Assembly (NCBI RefSeq): GCF_002926165.1
Contig: NZ_MAGP01000165.1
Location: 1 to 64,000 of the forward strand
Direction: 5' to 3'
DNA length: 64,000 nt
Source: Micromonospora chalcea
GTDB lineage: Bacteria; Actinomycetota; Actinomycetes; Mycobacteriales; Micromonosporaceae
Shown here: positions 59,305-64,000 of the stretch, piece by piece
Numbering within the stretch: the stretch's first letter is position 1
Layout of the letters: every line of letters starts with the position of its first letter
Position numbers and translations under genes: made by a program
Notes under the pieces: model-generated
What the model saw: the letters and a program-made list of their open reading frames with translations, nothing else
The model's database searches: none
Told to the model about the DNA's origin: nothing

Positions 59305-59889
59305 CTATTCCTGGCGAATCGGCACCACCACGAGCCGGGCCACGTTCCCGCCGTCGTCCTTCGCTCCGGCCACCGCGACAGTCGTGCCGATCTTGATGTC
59401 GTTCGATCGGATCGCGGTCCGGCGCTCGACCACCCGCAGTTTGTCGCCGAACGTCCAGGTCGCTGTGAAACCGTCGGTGGATTTCACGGTCATCGACCGT
59501 TCGTCGATCGCGGTCACCTCGCCGCGCTGGACCGCCACCGTCCTGGTGCCGCCGTCCCTGGTCCGCACCACCGCCTCGCCGTGCAGCGTGTTGCGCCGCA
59601 GCAGCACCCGGGCCCGGTGGCGCTTGTTCCCCTCCGCCCGCTCGCCCTTGCCGTCCGGCCCGGCCTGCGGCGTACCGGTGGACGCCGGCGCGGCTACCGG
59701 TTCCACGTCCAGGTCACCGGCGTCGAGGCCGAGCGCGGCGAGCGCCTGGCCCTCCGCGCCCATGGCGGCGCTCACCTCGACCGCCCGGTCGGGTTCCGCG
59801 CCGGGCCGGCTCGCGCCGCACCCGGCGAGTCCGAGCGCGGCGGCGGCGAGCAGCGCGGTGGCGCCGGTGACGATTCGCTGACGTGCCAT
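59305..59889 (-). CDS. Lipoprotein with DUF5666-like domain
   Basis: 194 residues. Lipoprotein signal with lipobox LAGC (Cys24). Residues about 95-190 (HGEAVVRTRDGGTRTVAVQRGEVTAI-type, ERSMTVKSTDGFTATWTFGD, GTTVAVAGAKDDGG) form the small beta domain called DUF5666. Likely displayed outside the membrane. It lies 59 bp downstream of the sensor kinase gene and may be a target or partner of that two-component system. Confidence 0.8.
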   Translation of the reverse strand: MARQRIVTGATALLAAAALGLAGCGASRPGAEPDRAVEVSAAMGAEGQALAALGLDAGDLDVEPVAAPASTGTPQAGPDGKGERAEGNKRHRARVLLRRNTLHGEAVVRTRDGGTRTVAVQRGEVTAIDERSMTVKSTDGFTATWTFGDKLRVVERRTAIRSNDIKIGTTVAVAGAKDDGGNVARLVVVPIRQE

Positions 59890-59948
59890 CTGTGGTCCTT
59901 TCCTCGCGGTGACGACCCCGAGCGTTCCGCACCGACACGAGGGAACGG

Positions 59949-61355
59949 TCAAGCCGATGTTCGAGCCCGGTAAGGATCCGGGGGCACCACGACGGTGAAG
60001 GCGGCCCCGCCCTCCTTGGCGTGCCCGGCGGTGATGTCGCCGCCGAGCCGGCGGACCAGCCCGGCGGCCAGCGCCAGGCCCAGACCGCTGCCCACCTTGC
60101 GCACCCCCCGGTACCGCTGGTGCAGCGCGCCCCGCTCGAACGCCACGTCCAGGTCGTCGTCGGTGAGGCCGGGTCCGCCGTCCCGGACCTCCAGCGTCCC
60201 ACCGCCCGCCGGACCGGCGGCCCGGACCGCGAGCACCACCGGCGCCCCCGGCGGTACGACCCGCAGCGCGTTCTCCAGCAGCCCGTCCACCACCTGCCGG
60301 ATCCGGCCCGGATCGGTGTACGCCGGCACCGGCGCGTCCGGCGTCTCCAGCCGGAACGGCACCCCGAGCGCCGCACACCGGCCGGACCAGGCGCGCTCCG
60401 CGTCGGCGGCGAGCCGGGTCAGGTCGACCGGCACCGGTTCCAGCGGGAAGTCGACCGCCTCCAACCGGGCCAGCGCCAGCAGGTCGCGGACCAGCCGGTC
60501 CAGGTGTTCGGCCTCGGCGAGCACGGTCCGGCCGGTCGCCGGAACCGCGTCGGCCTCGATCACCCCGTCGGCCAGCGCCTCGGCGTAGCCACGGATCGCG
60601 GTCAGCGGGGTCCGCAACTCGTGCGAGACGGAGAGCAGGAACTCGCGCTGCCGACCCTCGCTCGTGGCCAGCGCGGCGGCGAGGCCGTTGAGCGCGTACG
60701 CCAGGTCGGCCACCTCGTCGGGTGGCTCGACCGGCACCCGGACCGTCCGGTCCCCGGCCCGGAGCCGCGCGGCGGCGGTGGCGGCGGTACGGATCGGCCG
60801 GGCCAGCCGGCGGGCGAGCAGCAGTCCGGCGGCCGCCCCGGCGGCGAGTCCGGCGAGCAGCGGCAACCAGAGTCCGCGCAGCACCTGCCGCCACGGCGCT
60901 GCGCTCCGGGCGCGGGTCAGCACCACCCCGTCCCCGCCGGGCAGCGCCCGCGCCTCGACCAGCCGGCGTTCCCCGTCGACCAGCCGCCGGCCGGAGACGT
61001 TGTCGCCGCCGGCCACCCGTGTCACGAGCGGTCGGGGCAGGCCCGGCCGGTCGGCCTGCCCGTCCCGGATCAGGTACACCTCAATCTGCTGCTGACCCAG
61101 TTGGCGGATGAGCCGGTCCCCGGCGCCGTCGCGCTGGCGTACCGCCCGCACCCGGAGCACGTCGGCGGCGAGCCGGGCCTGGGCGGCCAGCGCCTCCTGG
61201 TCCCGGCGCTCCGCGCCGCGTACCGCCAGGGGCACCGCCACCAGCGCGGTGACGAGCACCGACACGAGCGCCACCGCGCAGGTGGCCACTACCGCGCGGG
61301 CGGTGAGCGTCCGCCCGGGGCGGCGCGGCATCGGTCCGGCCGGCTGCTCAGGCAT
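59949..61355 (-). CDS. Sensor histidine kinase
   Basis: 468 residues. Two TM helices (VVATCAVALVSVLVTALVAVPL and LWLPLLAGLAAGAAAGLLLA) flank an extracellular domain of about 120 residues. HAMP, then HisKA with FLLSVSHELRTPLTAIRGY (phosphorylated His), and a HATPase domain (LLENALRVVPPG, VRDGGPGLTDDDL, GSGLGLALAAGLV). It overlaps the response regulator gene by 8 bp. Signal unknown. Confidence 0.95.
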   Translation of the reverse strand: MPEQPAGPMPRRPGRTLTARAVVATCAVALVSVLVTALVAVPLAVRGAERRDQEALAAQARLAADVLRVRAVRQRDGAGDRLIRQLGQQQIEVYLIRDGQADRPGLPRPLVTRVAGGDNVSGRRLVDGERRLVEARALPGGDGVVLTRARSAAPWRQVLRGLWLPLLAGLAAGAAAGLLLARRLARPIRTAATAAARLRAGDRTVRVPVEPPDEVADLAYALNGLAAALATSEGRQREFLLSVSHELRTPLTAIRGYAEALADGVIEADAVPATGRTVLAEAEHLDRLVRDLLALARLEAVDFPLEPVPVDLTRLAADAERAWSGRCAALGVPFRLETPDAPVPAYTDPGRIRQVVDGLLENALRVVPPGAPVVLAVRAAGPAGGGTLEVRDGGPGLTDDDLDVAFERGALHQRYRGVRKVGSGLGLALAAGLVRRLGGDITAGHAKEGGAAFTVVVPPDPYRARTSA

Positions 61356-62031
61356 CGGCGGCGTACCCGACGCCCCGGTGGGTGCGGATCACGCTGTCCG
61401 GGCCGAGTTTGGCCCGGACCTGCGCCACGTGCACGTCGACGGTCCGGGTGCCGGCGTGCGCCGCGTACCCCCACACGCCGGCCAGCAGTTCCTCCCTGGT
61501 GAACACCCGGCCCGGACGGGCCATCAGGTGCGCGAGCAGGTCGAACTCGGTGGAGGTGAGCTGCACCGGCGTACCGGCGGCGGTCACCGTGCGGCGGGCC
61601 GGGTCGAGCGTGACGGCGCCGAGCGTGCGGGGCTGCTCGGCGGGCACGCCGGACGTGCGGCGCAGCACCGCCCGCAGCCGGGCGAGCAGCTCGCGCGGGC
61701 TGAACGGCTTGGTGACGTAGTCGTCGGCGCCCAGTTCCAGCCCGACGACGCGGTCCACCTCGTCGTCCCGGGCGGTGAGGAAGATGACCGGCGTCCAGTC
61801 GCCGGCCGCGCGCAGCCGGCGGCAGATCTCGGTGCCGGCCAGGCCGGGCAGCGCGATGTCGAGCACGCAGGCCACCGGGCGCAGCCGCCGTGCGGCGGCC
61901 AGCCCGGCCTCGCCGTCACGTTCCAGGTGTACGCCGAACCCGTCCCGGGTCAGGTAGAGCCGGACCAGGTCGGCGATGGCGGGCTCGTCCTCCACCACGA
62001 GGACGAGCCCGGGCGGGGCGGCGGTGGTCAC
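61348..62031 (-). CDS. OmpR/PhoB-family response regulator
   Basis: 227 residues from GTG 62031. Receiver domain with acidic pair VVEDEP, phosphoacceptor Asp58 in CVLDIALPG, Lys in TKPFSPRELLARL; C-terminal winged helix (LTSTEFDLLAHLMARPGRVFTREELL, TRTVDVHVAQVRAKLG). Paired with the kinase just downstream. Confidence 0.96.
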   Translation of the reverse strand: MTTAAPPGLVLVVEDEPAIADLVRLYLTRDGFGVHLERDGEAGLAAARRLRPVACVLDIALPGLAGTEICRRLRAAGDWTPVIFLTARDDEVDRVVGLELGADDYVTKPFSPRELLARLRAVLRRTSGVPAEQPRTLGAVTLDPARRTVTAAGTPVQLTSTEFDLLAHLMARPGRVFTREELLAGVWGYAAHAGTRTVDVHVAQVRAKLGPDSVIRTHRGVGYAADA

Positions 62032-62099
62032 CGGCCCATGATGACCGACGGTCGACCGCCCGGCCGGTCAGGAAATGTTCGGATCCGGTAAGGAGAGTG

Positions 62100-62612
62100 T
62101 CAGCGGGCCGGCGCCGGCCGGAGCACTGTGGGCCGGGCGCTCGCCGGCGGCTCGCCGATCGTGGCGACGACCCGCTCGGCCGGAGCCCGCAGCCGGGTAC
62201 GGAAGGCGTGGTTGAGCAGCGTGTCGAGCTGCCACACCTGCTTCGGGTGGTGGGTACGGATGACGAAACGCTCCCGCGCCCCGTCGATGGCGGTCGCTGC
62301 CAGCTCCACGCTGTGCGCGCGGGGGTCGGGGCTCCACGTCACGTTGCTCAGCTCGCGCAGCTCCGTGTTGAGGTGCAGGCGCAGCCGGTGCAGCACGCGG
62401 GTCTGCCGGGTGACCACCAGGCGGCGGTGGGTGAGCAGCATCAGGTAGTCGCCGCCGACCGGGTCGTCCGGGCGGCTGCACCGGGTGACCAGGATGGTGG
62501 CGTCGCCGGAGCCGACGCACCGGCGGAACACCGGCATGTGCCGGGTGACGGTCTGGGTCGCCAGGCCGGTCTCGGCGGCGGCCGGAAGGAACGTTCGCGA
62601 GAACACGTCCAT
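62100..62612 (-). CDS. Conserved hypothetical protein
   Basis: About 170 residues from ATG 62612 (93 residues further upstream are open but look non-coding). It contains TRHMPVFRRCVGSGDATILV, VGGDYLMLLTHRRLVVTRQTR and RERFVIRTHHPKQVWQLDTLL, reminiscent of PH-like or GRAM-like beta domains that end in a helix. No family is claimed. No TM helix or signal peptide. Confidence 0.7.
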   Translation of the reverse strand: MDVFSRTFLPAAAETGLATQTVTRHMPVFRRCVGSGDATILVTRCSRPDDPVGGDYLMLLTHRRLVVTRQTRVLHRLRLHLNTELRELSNVTWSPDPRAHSVELAATAIDGARERFVIRTHHPKQVWQLDTLLNHAFRTRLRAPAERVVATIGEPPASARPTVLRPAPAR

Positions 62613-62720
62613 GCCCGGTCCAACGACGCGATGACCAGGGGTGATATGGGTCACGCCCGATTTCTGGAACTTCCACACGTGCAAGTCGCACCTGAGGTGC
62701 GACACCGGCGGCCGGTCGGC

Positions 62721-63893
62721 TCAGAGCAGCTCGACGATGGTGGCGTTGGCCATCCCGCCGCCCTCGCACATGGTCTGCAGGCCGTAGCGGATGCCGTTGT
62801 CCCGCATGTGCTGGAGCATCGTGGTCATGATCCGCGCGCCGGACCCGCCGAGCGGGTGACCGAGCGCGATCGCCCCGCCCCGGGGGTTGAGCCGCTCCGG
62901 GTCCGCCTCCGTCTCGGCCAGCCAGGCCAGCGGCACCGGGGCGAACGCCTCGTTCACCTCGTACACGCCGATCTCCTCGATGCCCAGCCCCGCGCGGCGC
63001 AGCGCCTTCGCGGTGGCCGGGATGGGCGCGGTGAGCATGGTGACCGGGTCGTCGGCGGCGACCACTGCGGTGTGCACCCGGGCCAGCGGGCGCAGGCCGT
63101 GCCGGCTGGCCCACTCGGCGGTGGTGACCGCGAGCGCGGCGGCGCCGTCGGAGATCTGCGACGCGGAACCGGCGGTGACCACGCCGTCGGCGCGGAACGG
63201 GGTGGCCAGCTCGCCCAGCTTGGCCAGCGAGGTGTCACGGCGGATGCCCTCGTCGGCGGAGAACTTGCCGCCGTCGGCGAGCGCCACCGGCGCCAGCTCG
63301 GCCTCGAACGCGCCCGCGTCCTGCGCGGCTGCCGCCTTCTCGTGGCTGGCCAGCGCGAACTCGTCCAGCTGGGTACGCGAGAAGCGCCACCGCTGGGCGA
63401 TCAGCTCGGCCCCGACGCCCTGGTTGAACGGCAGCGGAGAATCCGCCGCGACGCCCTCGACACCCCGGTAGCGCTCCAGGATCGCCGCGCTGAACGGCAT
63501 CCCGCCGGCAACGCTGGACCCCATCGGCACCCGGGTCATCGACTCGACGCCACCGGCCACCACCAGGTCGGCCTGGCCGGAGAGAACAGTCGCGGCGGCG
63601 AAGTGCAGCGCCTGCTGGCTCGACCCGCACTGGCGGTCGAGCGTGGTGCCCGGGACCGACTCCGGCCAGCCGGCGGCCAGCACCGCGTTGCGGGCCACGT
63701 TCCAGGACTGCTCGCCGACCTGCGACACACAGCCCCAGATCACGTCGTCGACCAGACCGGGGTCGATGCCGGTGCGCTCGGCGAGCGCACGCAGCACGTG
63801 CGCCGAGAGGTCGACCGGGTGCACTCCGGCGAGGCTGCCCTTGCGCCGCCCGACCGGGGTTCGTACCGCGCCGACGATGACCGCGTCACTCAT
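62721..63893 (-). CDS. Thiolase (acetyl-CoA C-acyltransferase)
   Basis: 390 residues. Nucleophile Cys89 in LDRQCGSSQQALHFA, VAGGVESMTRVPMGS, the NEAFAPVPLAW motif, LGHPLGGSGARI (catalytic His) and the final CEGGGMANATIVELL (second Cys). A degradative-type thiolase used in fatty-acid beta-oxidation. It is the last gene of the window; nothing is supportable in 63894-64000. Confidence 0.95.
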   Translation of the reverse strand: MSDAVIVGAVRTPVGRRKGSLAGVHPVDLSAHVLRALAERTGIDPGLVDDVIWGCVSQVGEQSWNVARNAVLAAGWPESVPGTTLDRQCGSSQQALHFAAATVLSGQADLVVAGGVESMTRVPMGSSVAGGMPFSAAILERYRGVEGVAADSPLPFNQGVGAELIAQRWRFSRTQLDEFALASHEKAAAAQDAGAFEAELAPVALADGGKFSADEGIRRDTSLAKLGELATPFRADGVVTAGSASQISDGAAALAVTTAEWASRHGLRPLARVHTAVVAADDPVTMLTAPIPATAKALRRAGLGIEEIGVYEVNEAFAPVPLAWLAETEADPERLNPRGGAIALGHPLGGSGARIMTTMLQHMRDNGIRYGLQTMCEGGGMANATIVELL

Positions 63894-64000
63894 GTCTACT
63901 CCCGGGTAACCTCGCTTGCCCCGATAGTACGTGCTGACCGGACCGGCCGTCCTCCCCCGGCGTGCGGACGGCACGGCTGGCATGCTGGTCGGATGGATCC

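Overview
The window is high-GC actinobacterial DNA. Strong G/C bias at third codon positions, many GTG/TTG starts, an IdeR-type iron box and the long GGAAGGGCCCCTT-type palindromic terminator all suggest a Micromonospora-like member of the Micromonosporaceae. The family assignment is an inference, because no 16S gene is present.

Layout. (1) 1-991: truncated secreted GH62 arabinofuranosidase, which pairs functionally with the CE4/CBM2 deacetylase at 23838-24905 (xylan or chitin breakdown). (2) 1298-15325: two large unrecognised proteins, a strong terminator, then an FxSxx-COOH RiPP module. The module has a 57-residue precursor ending FSSFI (fxsA), the radical SAM/SPASM-HEXXH maturase fxsB, an AAC(3)-like acetyltransferase, the TIR-like fxsC and the MinD/NB-ARC/TPR giant fxsT. 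A NACHT STAND ATPase and an alpha/beta hydrolase converge on it from the other strand. (3) 19004-24905: ordinary chromosomal genes (methyltransferase, DUF1330, P1 peptidase, CNNM/CBS transporter, HxlR/RidA pair, CE4 enzyme).

(4) 25176-44001: a complete 18.8-kb integrative element of the AICE (actinomycete integrative and conjugative element) type, inserted in a tRNA-Arg(ACG) gene and bounded by 48-bp identical repeats. Its right half carries the backbone: GntR regulator, HAD hydrolase, Pra-like activator, FtsK/TraB translocase, Spd-like small membrane proteins, C5-methyltransferase, RepSA initiator, Xis and Int. Its left half carries lower-GC cargo that looks like a defence or modification island: Dcm-type methyltransferase, Vsr, two different GIY-YIG proteins and a GHKL ATPase fused to a degenerate PD-(D/E)XK-like domain. 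A 1-kb gene-free segment with long hairpins and direct repeats lies between the two halves and is the best candidate for a cis-acting transfer or replication locus.

(5) 43960-63893: chromosomal genes including tRNA-Arg, two tRNA-Ser genes, a CPBP protease, a globin-reductase fusion, an unusual HTH-peptide deformylase fusion, an iron-regulated FhuF-like reductase, membrane/glycosyl-transfer genes, a PEBP protein, an AlkD-like repair protein, SoxR beside a split transketolase, a two-component system and a thiolase. Convergent gene pairs are mostly separated by perfect hairpin terminators. The last 107 bases (63894-64000) hold no supportable gene.

The two regions most likely to hold under-described biology are the fxs locus with its flanking large genes and NACHT protein, and the Dcm-Vsr-GIY-YIG-GHKL cargo of the AICE.
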